This document shows, piece by piece, positions 8,657-17,221 of a stretch of DNA of 64,000 nucleotides. The position numbers and the translations under genes were made by a program. The stretch comes from Solwaraspora sp. WMMD406 (GTDB lineage Bacteria > Actinomycetota > Actinomycetes > Mycobacteriales > Micromonosporaceae), in NCBI RefSeq assembly GCF_029626025.1, contig NZ_JARUBF010000001.1, forward strand, positions 5,240,001 through 5,304,000, read 5' to 3'. Position 1 is the first letter of the stretch, and each line of letters opens with the position of its first letter. A model generated the notes under the pieces. That model made no database searches, had not been told where the DNA came from, and saw only the letters and a list, made by a program, of their open reading frames with translations.

Positions 8657-11169
8657 GGCCGCTGCGGCTGGATCTGGCCGGTTTCACCGTCTTCCGCGAC
8701 GAGACCACCGTCGACTTCACCGACGCCGACTTCTTCGCCCTGGTCGGTCCGACCGGCTCCGGCAAATCCACCATCCTCGACGCGATCTGCTTCGCGCTGT
8801 ACGGCGTCGTACCCCGGTGGGGTAGCAGCCGGGGTATCGCCTCGGCGCTGGCCCCGTCGGCCAACGAGGCCCGGGTGCGGCTGGTCTTCGAAAGCGCCGG
8901 CAGCCGCTATGTCGCCACCCGGGTGGTCCGCCGGGACGCCCGGGGCGCGGTGAAGACCGGAAACGCCGGCCTGCAGCTGATGCCACCGGGCTTCGACGTC
9001 ACCCGGCTGGACACCGGGATGAGCCCGGACGACCTCGGCGACGTCCTCGCCGGCAGCGCCGCCGAGATGGAGCAGGCCGTGCTGGACGCGGTCGGTCTGC
9101 CGTACGAGCAGTTCACCACCTGCGTCCTGTTGCCGCAGGGCAAGTTCGCCGACTTCCTGCACGCCAAACCCGCCACCCGGCAACAGATCCTGGTCAACCT
9201 GCTGGGGTTGCACGTCTACGAGCGGGTACGGGATCGGGCCACCGCCCGCGCCGGGCAGGCCGACGCGGCGCGCGACGCCGTCGACCAGCTCCTCGGTGGC
9301 CTGGCCGATGCCGACGACGACGCGCTGGCCGCCGCGACCGAACGGGTGTCGGTGCTGCGGGACCTGTCCGGCGCGGTCACCGACGCGCTACCCGACCTGA
9401 CCCGGGCACAGCAGGCGGTGGCCGCCGCGAGTGCCCGGCTGGCCGAGGTGGACGCCGACATCGACCGGCTCGGGCGGGTCCGGGCACCCGACGCGGTGGC
9501 GGCGCTCGCCGAGGCGGTGGCGACGGCCCGGACCACGGCGACCGACGCCGGTCACGCCGTGGTCACCGCCGAGGAGCACGAGGAGAAGGTCCGCGCCGAA
9601 CTCGCCGCCAGTGGCGACCCGACCACGTTGCGGCTGCTGGTCCGGGCCCACGAGGAACACGACCAGGTGGCCGCCGACGCGACCAAGCTGGCGTCGGCCG
9701 TACGCGCCGCCGAAGGCGAACACGCCGCCGCGACGGCGGCGCTGCGCTCGGCCCGCACCGCCGCGGCAGCCGCGGACGACGCGCTGGAACAGGCCCGCCG
9801 GGCCTACCAGGACGCGCAGACGGCGCAACGCGCCGAGGCGCTGCGGACCCACTTGGTCGCCGGCGAACCCTGCCCGGTCTGCGAGCAGCCGGTCGACGCC
9901 GTGCCACCGATCGCACCCGGGTCCCGGCTGGCCGAGGCGGAAGCGGCCGGCCACGCCGCCCGCGCGGCGGCCGACCGGGCCCGGCAGGTGGTCACCGATT
10001 CCGAGCAGGCGGTACGGGCCGTGGAACGCGCCCTCGACCAGGCCCGCGCCCGCCACGAACACCTCGGCACCCGGTTGTCGCAGCTGGACGACCAACTGTC
10101 CACCTCACCCGGGCGCGACGCCCTGCTCACCGAGCTGACCGCCATCGGGCGGCTGCAGGAGCGCCTCGACCAGGCCGGCGGCGCGGTCCGGCGGGCGCGG
10201 GAAGCGGCCCGGCAGGCCCAGCGGGCCGCCGCCGAGGCCGAGCAGCGGTTGCAGGCCGGGTGGCGGGACTTCGACACCTGCCGGGACGCGGTCGCCGGGC
10301 TGCGTCCGCCAGCGGCCGACCGCACCGACCTGGCCGCCGCGTGGCGGGCGCTGGCCGACTGGGCGACCGGTCAGCTCGACGATCGCCGTACGGCCCGAGC
10401 GGCGGCGGAGCTCGACCTCACCACCGCGAACGAGGCCGCCGCCGGCGTCAGCGCCCGGATCGACGAGTTGTTCGACGCCGCCGGAGAGCCGCCGCCCGGT
10501 GGCCGGCCGACACCCGGCACGGGACTCCCGGTCGAACCCGCCGGCTACCAGCAGGCGGCGGTCTTGGCAGTCGAGCGGGCCGAGGGCGAGCTCCGGCGGA
10601 TCGGCGACCGGGTCGACCAGGCGGCGCAGCTGCGTCAACGTCGGGCCCGCCACGACCACGACGCGCAGGTCGCCCGCGCCCTCGCCGGACACTTGCGGGC
10701 CAACAACTTCGAACGGTGGCTGCTCACCGAAGCCCTCGACCTGCTGGTGCAGGGGGCGTCGCGGATCCTGCGGGACCTGTCCAGCGGGCAGTACGAGCTC
10801 GTCCACGACAAGGGTGAGTTCTTCGTCGTCGACCACCACGACGCGGGCCTGCGCCGGGGGGTGCGGACGCTGTCCGGCGGCGAGACCTTCCAGGCCTCGC
10901 TGGCGCTGGCGCTGGCCCTGTCCGAACAACTGGCCGGCATGTCGACCACGGCCGCCAGCCTGGAGTCCATCGTGCTCGACGAAGGTTTCGGCTCCCTCGA
11001 CGCGGCCACCCTGGACACCGTCGCGGCGACGTTGGAGGGGCTGGCCGCCCGGGGGGATCGGATGGTCGGCCTGGTCACCCACGTACCGGCGTTGGCCGAG
11101 CGGGTACCGGTCCGGTTCGAGGTCCGCAAGGACGCCCGGACCGCGCGGGTGCAGCGGAGCGGACTGTGA
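8653..11169 (+). CDS. sbcC: Nuclease SbcCD subunit C (Rad50-like SMC ATPase)
   Basis: The 838-residue protein has an N-terminal Walker A at GPTGSGKST (residues 32-40), a Q-loop region near VLLPQGKFADFL, two long Ala/Arg/Glu-rich coiled-coil arms, a zinc hook CPVC at residues 407-410, and a C-terminal ABC signature LSGGETFQASL followed by Walker B IVLDEGFGSLD. This is the complete SMC-type architecture, somewhat shorter than E. coli SbcC (about 1,050 residues) because the coils are shorter. The GTG start overlaps the sbcD stop, and the stop overlaps the next gene's GTG, so stoichiometric co-translation is likely. Confidence 0.96.
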   Translation: MRPLRLDLAGFTVFRDETTVDFTDADFFALVGPTGSGKSTILDAICFALYGVVPRWGSSRGIASALAPSANEARVRLVFESAGSRYVATRVVRRDARGAVKTGNAGLQLMPPGFDVTRLDTGMSPDDLGDVLAGSAAEMEQAVLDAVGLPYEQFTTCVLLPQGKFADFLHAKPATRQQILVNLLGLHVYERVRDRATARAGQADAARDAVDQLLGGLADADDDALAAATERVSVLRDLSGAVTDALPDLTRAQQAVAAASARLAEVDADIDRLGRVRAPDAVAALAEAVATARTTATDAGHAVVTAEEHEEKVRAELAASGDPTTLRLLVRAHEEHDQVAADATKLASAVRAAEGEHAAATAALRSARTAAAAADDALEQARRAYQDAQTAQRAEALRTHLVAGEPCPVCEQPVDAVPPIAPGSRLAEAEAAGHAARAAADRARQVVTDSEQAVRAVERALDQARARHEHLGTRLSQLDDQLSTSPGRDALLTELTAIGRLQERLDQAGGAVRRAREAARQAQRAAAEAEQRLQAGWRDFDTCRDAVAGLRPPAADRTDLAAAWRALADWATGQLDDRRTARAAAELDLTTANEAAAGVSARIDELFDAAGEPPPGGRPTPGTGLPVEPAGYQQAAVLAVERAEGELRRIGDRVDQAAQLRQRRARHDHDAQVARALAGHLRANNFERWLLTEALDLLVQGASRILRDLSSGQYELVHDKGEFFVVDHHDAGLRRGVRTLSGGETFQASLALALALSEQLAGMSTTAASLESIVLDEGFGSLDAATLDTVAATLEGLAARGDRMVGLVTHVPALAERVPVRFEVRKDARTARVQRSGL

Positions 11170-12236
11170 CCGGGGTCGCGACCGGCCGGCCGGCCCGCCC
11201 CGCGTCGAGTCGGCCGGGCCGCGGCGTCCGGTGGTTCGTCGAAGGGTGGCAGCCGGGCTACGGCACGTCGTTCGAAGCCGCCGACTCCGCCGGCCCCGGC
11301 CCGGCTGACGACAACACGGAGGCCACCGACCTCGCGGTGGAGCTGGAACCGGCGGCGTGGCAGGCGTTGCGGCAGCCAGCCGAGGTCCGGGCCCCGGACG
11401 TGGTGCTGCTGGTGGACGGGGTACGCCGAATCGACGCCGCACTGTGGAGCGACGAACCGGACGGGGTCTCCTACCCCGCCGTGGCGGCGTCCTACGCCGC
11501 CGGAGTGGTCCGGTGCGACCTGCGGCGCGGGGCGGCGACCTTGGCCGGGGCACGTCCGGAGCGGGGACTGTTCACGCCGAACGCGGCCGCGACCGATCTG
11601 ACCTTCGGCGCGATCCGCTACCCGGCCCGGCTGGTCGACCACACCGACCCGGCCACCTTGGCGCAGGCGGTGCAGCCGGCGCTGGCCGCGCTGGAGATCG
11701 CCGTGTCGGAGCAGGCCCGAGCGGACGCTGGTGCCGACGGGGAACTGCTGGTGGTCGACGGTCCGCTGCGGGGGCGACAGCTGCCGACCACCGTCGGATA
11801 CGTCAAGTCGCACAGCCGCACCTATCTGCCGGCCGAGCTGACACCGGTGGTGACCGGGCTGCGCCCGGCCGAACGCAGCCCGGTGTTCAAGCACGGCACC
11901 CGGTGGCGCAACTACTCGTGGTATCTGCGGCTACCCGGTCCCCGTGGCGCGCCGTGGGCGGGCATCGTCCGGCTGGAGTGCCGACCCGACATCACCGCGC
12001 GGGCGGCGATCGCGTTGGCGGATCTGTCCCTGGCGGCGCTGCCCCGGTTCGCGTCGACTCCGTACAAGGATCCACGGGCACCGCAGAACCTGGTACCGAT
12101 CGCCGGACTGGAGCGACGGCTGCGGGCCATGCTCGGTGACGCGCGACTGCTGCACCGGGCGCTGAGCCTGTCCGCCGGTGGAGCCGGTGGAGCCGGTGGA
12201 TCAGCCCTGCGCCAGCCGGCCGTCCTGCCGCGCTGA
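11166..12236 (+). CDS. nurA: NurA-like nuclease (NurA domain protein)
   Basis: This 356-residue protein would often be left as hypothetical. Its middle shows the NurA pattern: VLLVDGVRRID with Asp84, LLVVDGPLRG with Asp198, then VGYVKSHSRTYLP, where NurA proteins have a conserved GxVK segment. A C-terminal stretch (STPYKDPRAPQNLVPIAGLERRLRAMLG) matches the substrate-facing end of NurA. NurA is a manganese-dependent 5'-3' nuclease that pairs with HerA. The position directly after rad50/sbcC with a GTGA overlap, and a HerA gene at the head of the operon, strongly support this call, although the sequence is divergent. The C-terminus has a short Gly-Ala-Gly-Gly repeat. Confidence 0.75.
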   Translation: MTGVATGRPARPASSRPGRGVRWFVEGWQPGYGTSFEAADSAGPGPADDNTEATDLAVELEPAAWQALRQPAEVRAPDVVLLVDGVRRIDAALWSDEPDGVSYPAVAASYAAGVVRCDLRRGAATLAGARPERGLFTPNAAATDLTFGAIRYPARLVDHTDPATLAQAVQPALAALEIAVSEQARADAGADGELLVVDGPLRGRQLPTTVGYVKSHSRTYLPAELTPVVTGLRPAERSPVFKHGTRWRNYSWYLRLPGPRGAPWAGIVRLECRPDITARAAIALADLSLAALPRFASTPYKDPRAPQNLVPIAGLERRLRAMLGDARLLHRALSLSAGGAGGAGGSALRQPAVLPR

Positions 12237-12269
12237 CGACCGGATCAGGTCGGCAGGCATACTGCACGG

Positions 12270-13127
12270 GTGGGTCGAGTACGCAGGTCGGAGCCGCCGG
12301 CGGTCCAGGTCGACACCGGCACGGCGCGACTGGCCCCGGATCCGGATCGACGGCGGGCGTACACCCTGTTGTTGGACGGCACCCAGCAGTCACACGTCGA
12401 CCTCGACGATCCGACGCACCTGGAGTTCGAATACATCCGCCGGATCGCCGCCGCGATCGACCTGGCCGCACCGGTCGGCGCCGCGCTGCGGGTGCTGCAC
12501 CTCGGTGGTGGCGCGCTGACCCTGCCCCGGTACCTGATGGCCACCCGACCGGGGTCGACCCAGCGGGTGGTCGAGATCGACGGCGCGCTCGCCGACCTGG
12601 TCCGCCGGGAACTGCCCTGGCCGGCCGACCGCAACCTGCGGGTCCGCATCGGCGACGCGCGGGCCACCGTCGAGGAGGCCCGCCCCGCCAGCTACGACCT
12701 GGTGATCGCGGACGTCTTCGCCGCTGCCCGTACCCCGGCCGGGTTGACGTCGGTGGAGTTCGTCGCGGCGGTCGAGCGGATCCTCGCACCAGGCGGGCAG
12801 CTTTTGTCCAATGTGGCGGACGGCCCGCCACTGCGCTGGGCCCGTCGTCATCTCGCCACCGTCCGTAGCGTACTGCCCGACATGTGCGTCATCGCCGACG
12901 CGGCGGTACTGCGCCAACGCCGGTACGGCAATCTGGTCGTGGTGGCCGGGCGGACCGCGCCACGCGTCGGCGAGCTGACTCGCCGGGCCGCCGGAGACTG
13001 GTTTCCGGCCCGCGTGGTGCACGGCGAGGCGCTCGACCGGCTCCTCGACGCGGCGGACGTCATCGTCGACGCGGACGCCGAAGCGTCGCCGCCGCCACCG
13101 GGCGGAGTTTTTCTGGGCGGCCGTTGA
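12270..13127 (+). CDS. Spermidine-synthase-like methyltransferase fold protein
   Basis: The 285-residue protein resembles the PF01564-like fused-MFS/spermidine synthase family. It has a short beta N-terminal domain ending in TLLLDGTQQSHVDLDDPTHL, a nucleotide-binding loop VLHLGGGALTLPRY, an acidic residue VVEIDGALADLVRR and a VIADVFAAARTP motif. True spermidine synthases have a conserved aminopropyl site near the VIADVF position; here the fit is loose, so the substrate cannot be assigned. The GTG start is 33 bases after the nurA-like gene, so it may be read with the repair operon. A glycine/proline-rich tail is present. Confidence 0.75.
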   Translation: MGRVRRSEPPAVQVDTGTARLAPDPDRRRAYTLLLDGTQQSHVDLDDPTHLEFEYIRRIAAAIDLAAPVGAALRVLHLGGGALTLPRYLMATRPGSTQRVVEIDGALADLVRRELPWPADRNLRVRIGDARATVEEARPASYDLVIADVFAAARTPAGLTSVEFVAAVERILAPGGQLLSNVADGPPLRWARRHLATVRSVLPDMCVIADAAVLRQRRYGNLVVVAGRTAPRVGELTRRAAGDWFPARVVHGEALDRLLDAADVIVDADAEASPPPPGGVFLGGR

Positions 13128-13212
13128 TCCGGACGCCGGCCCGCTCCGTATCTGGGGGTGGGCCCACAGCCACGCGGGCCGGGGTTCGGTGCAGTCTGAT
13201 GGAGGTCGGCGC

Positions 13213-13908
13213 ATGTACGCGGTCGCGAGCGGCTGGCAGGCTGAGGCGGTCCGACCGGGCGCGATCGGCGGAGGCTCGCCCGCCAGCCGAGCCACGCAAC
13301 GTTGGCAGACGATCGACGGGAGGGCGGCCGAACGCGATGATGAGCCGGTGACGCCACGGACGGCAGGTCCCCGCCACCAGGCCGGGACCGCCGAATCCAG
13401 CCATGGGGACGAACTCGTCCGCACGCTCTACGACGAGCACGCCCGGCCGTTGCTGGGATTCGTGCTCCGGCTCACCGGGGGGGACCGGCAACGAGCCGAG
13501 GACATCGTCCAGGAGACCCTGCTGCGGGCGTGGCGTAACGCGCACCGCCTCGGTGCCCAGGGGCAGGCGTCGCTCCGTCCCTGGTTGGTCACCGTGGCCC
13601 GGCGGATCGCCATCGACGATCACCGCAGCGAGAAGGCACGGCCGACCGAGGAGTACGACCGGGATCTGGAGAGCTTCGCGGAAGCCGACGGCACGGACCA
13701 GGTGCTTCGTCAGATGACGGTCACCGACGCGCTGCGGACGCTGAGTCAGCCACATCGGGAGATCCTCGTCGAGACCTACTTCCGTGGACGCACGGTACCG
13801 GAGGCCGCACAGGAGTTGGGGCTGCCGCTGGGCACCGCGAAGTCGCGGGTCTACTACGCGCTACGAGCGCTGCGGACGGCGCTGCAACAGCGGGGGGTTA
13901 CAGAATGA
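13213..13908 (+). CDS. ECF-type RNA polymerase sigma factor
   Basis: Region 2 is visible as LYDEHARPLLGFVLRLTGGDRQRAEDIVQETLLRAW and region 4 as LSQPHREILVETYFRGRTVPEAAQELGLPLGTAKSRVYYALR, giving a group 4 sigma factor. The ATG at 13213 has GGAGG seven bases upstream, giving 231 residues with an unconserved N-terminus of about 60; a GTG at 13348 would give a protein starting close to region 2 and cannot be excluded. Its TGA overlaps the ATG of an anti-sigma gene, the normal arrangement for a membrane-controlled pair. Confidence 0.88.
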   Translation: MYAVASGWQAEAVRPGAIGGGSPASRATQRWQTIDGRAAERDDEPVTPRTAGPRHQAGTAESSHGDELVRTLYDEHARPLLGFVLRLTGGDRQRAEDIVQETLLRAWRNAHRLGAQGQASLRPWLVTVARRIAIDDHRSEKARPTEEYDRDLESFAEADGTDQVLRQMTVTDALRTLSQPHREILVETYFRGRTVPEAAQELGLPLGTAKSRVYYALRALRTALQQRGVTE

Positions 13909-14807
13909 CACGATCCGCGCACTGGGACGTCGGCGCGTACGCGCTCGGCGCACTGGATCCCGAGGACGTCGAACGGTTCGAGGAACACCTCGCCGGCTGC
14001 TGGGCCTGCGCGGCGGAACTCGAATCACTGGTCCCGATCGTCGGGCTGATGTCTACCGTAGACATCAGCCAGTTGGAGGACAGTCCCGCCCTCCCTCCAC
14101 TCAGCCCCACCGGTGCGAGCCGGGCTGGTGGGGCGGACGCCGTCAGCGACGACACCGACGACGAGGTGCCGGCGCGGACCCGGACGGTCGGCCCGTTCGC
14201 CGGCGACCGACGACCCGTCCCCAGCCCCGGCCGACAGCTCGCCCCCGCCCGTAGATCACAGCGGGTGTGGGCCAGCCGACCGTTGCAGATCGCGGCGGGG
14301 TTCGCCCTGGTGGCCACGTTGACCGGGGTCTCCTTCTTCGCCGGTTCGCAATGGTTCGGTGGCGGGTCGGTCCCGCCGCAGGCCGGGCCGGACGTCACCG
14401 TGTCGGCACCGGCGACCGACGATCCGCAGTCCGGGGTCGACGATCCGCAGTCCGGGGTCGGCGGTCCGGAGGTGACCGGCGAGAAGTTCAGCACCGTCGA
14501 CCCGACCACCGGCGTCGAGGCCGACGTGGTGCTGGAAGAGGCGGCGTGGGGCACCCAGGTGTCGTTCGCGCTTCGTCGGGTACCGGGGCCGATGCAGTGC
14601 CGGCTGGTGGTGCTCCGCGCCAGCGGCACCGCCGAAGTGCTGTCCACCTGGAAGGTGCCGGAGTCCGGATATGGCACGCCGCAGCAGCCGGCACCGCTGC
14701 TGCTGACCGCCGCCACCGCCGCGCCCCGCGACGACATCGACCGGATCCAGGTGCAGGCGGTCGATCAGTCCGGGGTGGCGACCGCGCTGGTGACGGTGCC
14801 GGTCTGA
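13905..14807 (+). CDS. Membrane anti-sigma factor with zinc-finger domain
   Basis: The 300-residue protein starts with an anti-sigma zinc-finger domain: HWDVGAYALGALD, then EEHLAGCWACAAEL with the H-x3-C-x2-C triad. A disordered acidic linker follows, then one membrane span near residues 125-147 (LQIAAGFALVATLTGVSFFAG) and an extracytoplasmic domain. It should hold the adjacent sigma factor inactive at the membrane until a signal is sensed outside. A perfect 21-bp tandem duplication (14418-14438 and 14439-14459) inserts seven extra residues (DDPQSGV) just outside the membrane. The ATGA overlap with the sigma gene ensures coupled synthesis. Confidence 0.9.
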   Translation: MTRSAHWDVGAYALGALDPEDVERFEEHLAGCWACAAELESLVPIVGLMSTVDISQLEDSPALPPLSPTGASRAGGADAVSDDTDDEVPARTRTVGPFAGDRRPVPSPGRQLAPARRSQRVWASRPLQIAAGFALVATLTGVSFFAGSQWFGGGSVPPQAGPDVTVSAPATDDPQSGVDDPQSGVGGPEVTGEKFSTVDPTTGVEADVVLEEAAWGTQVSFALRRVPGPMQCRLVVLRASGTAEVLSTWKVPESGYGTPQQPAPLLLTAATAAPRDDIDRIQVQAVDQSGVATALVTVPV

Positions 14808-14854
14808 GCGTACGGAGAACATGACTGATCGCGCATTACCGCGTACCACGGGCC

Positions 14855-14907
14855 CCCTTGTCCGGTGGTGTCGGCGAACGCATTTCGTCGACACCACCGG
14901 ACAGGGG
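14855..14907 (+). terminator. Long stem-loop after the sigma/anti-sigma operon
   Basis: A 14-bp perfect stem (14860-14873 with 14889-14902) extends outward by five more pairs including one G-T, with a 15-base loop. It begins about 50 bases after the anti-sigma stop. Only a short T-rich tail follows, so it may stabilise the 3' end rather than act as a classic terminator. Confidence 0.6.
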
Positions 14908-15092
14908 CGCTTTCGTATGTGGATCGTCCGTGGCGGGCCACCCGCCGGAGCCGGCCCACCCCGCTCACGCAGCAACCAGGAATGCGGTTCAACGGGTCGA
15001 TGTGAAATTGTGCACTTGCTATTGCCGATCCAATCCGCCCCGCCCCGCGTACCTCTTGGTGAAGCCCGATGTGGACGAAAAAGGGAGGGCAC

Positions 15093-15770
15093 GTGGCACT
15101 GGGAAAGCGGACCGTCGTAGTCGCAGGCGCGCTGGCGGCACTCGTGTTGCCGGGTTGCGCCCCGGCAGGTTACAACCCGGACGACTTCGGCGGCGCTGAG
15201 GCCCAGCCGGTCGTCAACGCGGCCAACGCGGCGGCGGCGTCAGCTGCGCCCGAACCGGCCGAAACCGAGGACGTGGCCGTCGACGTCGCGGAAGAGGATC
15301 TGACGAAGGAACTCATCGGCAAGGGCGTCGACCGGATGGGAGACGTCGTCACCGACGAGGACGGCTGGCTGCTGTACCGGTTCGACGAGGACTCCAACGA
15401 CCCGCCGACCTCGAACTGCGAGGGTGACTGCGCCAAGATCTGGCCGCCGGCGTTGACCGACGGGGACCCGGTGCTCTCCGGTGTGGATGAGGACCTGGTC
15501 GGCACCGTCAACCGTCCCGACGGCACCCGACAGCTGACCATCGACGGCTGGCCGATCTACTACTACGCCGGCGACGAGAAGCCGGGCGAATGGAAGGGCC
15601 AGGGCGTCGCGGGCACCTGGTACGTCATCCAGCCCGACGGCTCGCGCAACCTGGAATGCCTGCCGGAGGGTACGCCGAAGCCGATCCCCGTTCCGCAGGA
15701 TGACGAAGACGACGTGGCCAAGGACGACGAATCCGACGCCGACAGCGAGTCGGGCGACTACGACTACTGA
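15093..15770 (+). CDS. Lipoprotein with Y-X4-D secreted repeats
   Basis: The 225-residue protein has a lipoprotein signal ending in LPGC (Cys22) and two modules of the secreted-repeat family PF03640: DGWLLYRFDEDSNDPPTSNC followed by CAKIWPPAL, and DGWPIYYYAGDEKPGEWKGQ ending in TWYVIQPDG. The C-terminus is very acidic (about 30 Asp/Glu-rich residues). Family function is unknown, but members in actinomycetes are often under ECF sigma control. The GTG at 15093 is preceded by GGGAGGGCAC; an ATG at 15069 would lengthen the n-region and has no ribosome site. It follows the ECF sigma/anti-sigma pair on the same strand. Confidence 0.88.
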   Translation: MALGKRTVVVAGALAALVLPGCAPAGYNPDDFGGAEAQPVVNAANAAAASAAPEPAETEDVAVDVAEEDLTKELIGKGVDRMGDVVTDEDGWLLYRFDEDSNDPPTSNCEGDCAKIWPPALTDGDPVLSGVDEDLVGTVNRPDGTRQLTIDGWPIYYYAGDEKPGEWKGQGVAGTWYVIQPDGSRNLECLPEGTPKPIPVPQDDEDDVAKDDESDADSESGDYDY

Positions 15771-15870
15771 TCCCGAGGTCCGTTGATCGCGGCGGCCGGA
15801 CGTAGCCAAGCCAGGGCCGGCCGGTCGCCGCTGTTGACGGAGTCGACGACACTGACGCGGGGTCCTGTGT

Positions 15871-15909
15871 CGACTGTGGGCACCACCGATGCGGTGGTGC
15901 CCACAGTCG
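15871..15909. terminator. Perfect 18-bp hairpin with 3-base loop
   Basis: Bases 15871-15888 and 15892-15909 are perfectly complementary around a three-base loop. It lies 100 bases after the lipoprotein gene and ahead of the promoter of the next gene, so it most likely ends the lipoprotein transcript. The remainder of the 15771-16085 gap is unusually AT-rich for this genome and holds the promoter listed separately. Confidence 0.65.
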
Positions 15910-15972
15910 ATCTCGGAACTATAATTTCGGCTTAAGCAGCACCTAAGTGTTCCGTAGTTGTTCTGAGGTATG

Positions 15973-16001
15973 TTGACGGTTCTCGGCCTCCTCAATACGG
16001 T
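15973..16001 (+). promoter_or_regulatory. Sigma-A type promoter upstream of the exported protein gene
   Basis: TTGACG (15973-15978), a 17-base spacer and TACGGT (15996-16001) fit a housekeeping actinobacterial promoter. The predicted start is near 16008, giving a leader of about 75 bases before the GTG at 16086. Confidence 0.55.
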
Positions 16002-16085
16002 TTCAGGTATTGGCGTACCAGTAGCCATCACCGACTGCGTTGGACCGGACGGTTCTTCCGTCCGATGAAAAGAGGTGGCACCCAC

Positions 16086-16877
16086 GTGAACAGTTCCCAG
16101 CGCCGACGGCGACGTACGGACGACCAGCCGACGCGCCAGGGCGGGGCACTCAGCGGCACCCGCAACCGGATCATCGCGGTGACCACGATGCTGGCCGTCT
16201 TCGGCGGAGTGGTCGCGGTGACGCAGGTGTCCTCGGCCGGCACCCGCGACCGGGATCGCGACCAGCGGGGCCGTCCCGGCGGGGAGGTCAGCGCCCCGGC
16301 GAACCCGCCCGCCGATCCCACTCCGGCCGGGCTGGAGATCCTCGGCGACGACTGTACCGGCAGCGACCTGCCGGCACACGAAGGCTTCCAGGACGGCGAC
16401 CGCTGCGTCAGCACCGCCTTCGGCGAAGTCGGTGCCGCAGACACCAACCCGCAGCTCATGATCGTCTCGTCGCCGAACCGGGTCCGCGTCAACCAGCCCT
16501 TCACCTTGCGGATCAGCACCCGCAACCTGGTCCGCGACCGGTTCCTGCCTGCCGGACAGGGCGGCTACTACCTGGAAAGCTCGTTCCTCACCGAGGACGG
16601 ACTCACCCGTGGCCACTTCCACACCGCCTGCCGGATGCTGACCAGCACCCGCAGTGCCCCGCAGCCCGAGCCCGTACCGGCGTTCTTCGTGGCGACCGAG
16701 GACGGCGGCGGCGGTGCCCGCGCCGACGAGGTCGTAGTCCAGGTGCCGGGCCTGCCCACCCCGGGCATCGCCCAGTGCGCGTCGTGGGCCGGTGACGGGT
16801 CACACCGGGTGCCGATGATGCAACGCGCCAACCAGATCCCCGCCTTCGACACGGTACGGGTCAGGGTGACCCGATGA
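16086..16877 (+). CDS. Hypothetical exported or membrane-anchored protein
   Basis: The 263-residue protein has a very basic N-terminus (five consecutive Arg near residue 6), one hydrophobic segment (IIAVTTMLAVFGGVVAVTQVSS) and then an extracytoplasmic domain with a Pro-rich linker. Four Cys residues in the exported part (in DDCTG, DRCVS, TACRM and AQCAS) could form two disulfides. A central beta-rich region (QLMIVSSPNRVRVNQPFTL) and a conserved-looking TRGHFHTACRM segment stand out. I do not recognise the family. GTG 16086 is chosen because AGAGG precedes it; an ATG at 16065 is an alternative. It appears to be monocistronic. Confidence 0.75.
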   Translation: MNSSQRRRRRTDDQPTRQGGALSGTRNRIIAVTTMLAVFGGVVAVTQVSSAGTRDRDRDQRGRPGGEVSAPANPPADPTPAGLEILGDDCTGSDLPAHEGFQDGDRCVSTAFGEVGAADTNPQLMIVSSPNRVRVNQPFTLRISTRNLVRDRFLPAGQGGYYLESSFLTEDGLTRGHFHTACRMLTSTRSAPQPEPVPAFFVATEDGGGGARADEVVVQVPGLPTPGIAQCASWAGDGSHRVPMMQRANQIPAFDTVRVRVTR

Positions 16878-17106
16878 CCTCGGCGGTGTGACCTCTCCGC
16901 GAGCGTGGGAGCGGCCGACCGTCAGGTGCCTCGGTCCCCGCCGGAGCTGTGGAGAGCCCGTGCCGGGACCGACACCACCACCACGTACGGGGCCGCTCGA
17001 CGTCCCCCCACTGTGTACCCGACCGCTTGAGCGAGAAAGGAGGACGCATCGGCCGACCATCCGGCCGGGTCCGCAGACATCTCGCACCGCGCTCACGGGG
17101 AGCGCG

Positions 17107-17135
17107 ACGCCGGGACGATCAGATCGTCCCGGCGT
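17107..17135. terminator. Perfect 14-bp inverted repeat with one-base centre
   Basis: Bases 17107-17120 pair with 17122-17135. It sits in the 344-base gap between the exported protein gene and the glycosylase gene. It could be a terminator hairpin or a protein-binding palindrome; the lack of a T-run leaves both open. The rest of the gap up to 17100 holds no recognisable gene. Confidence 0.45.
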
Positions 17136-17147
17136 TCGCCCGTTTCC

Positions 17148-17220
17148 GGCACCATGGCACCGTGCCGTGTCGCTCCGCCCCATGGCACCGCGTTGTGCCG
17201 GCGCTCTGGCACAGTGGCAC
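17148..17220. repeat. Cluster of GGCAC/GTGCC half-sites ahead of the glycosylase gene
   Basis: GGCAC occurs at 17148, 17156, 17184, 17208 and 17216, and GTGCC at 17162 and 17195. One pair forms the 11-bp palindrome GGCACCGTGCC (17156-17166). The array ends one base before the GTG start and may be an operator cluster. Confidence 0.5.
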
Positions 17221-17221
17221 C

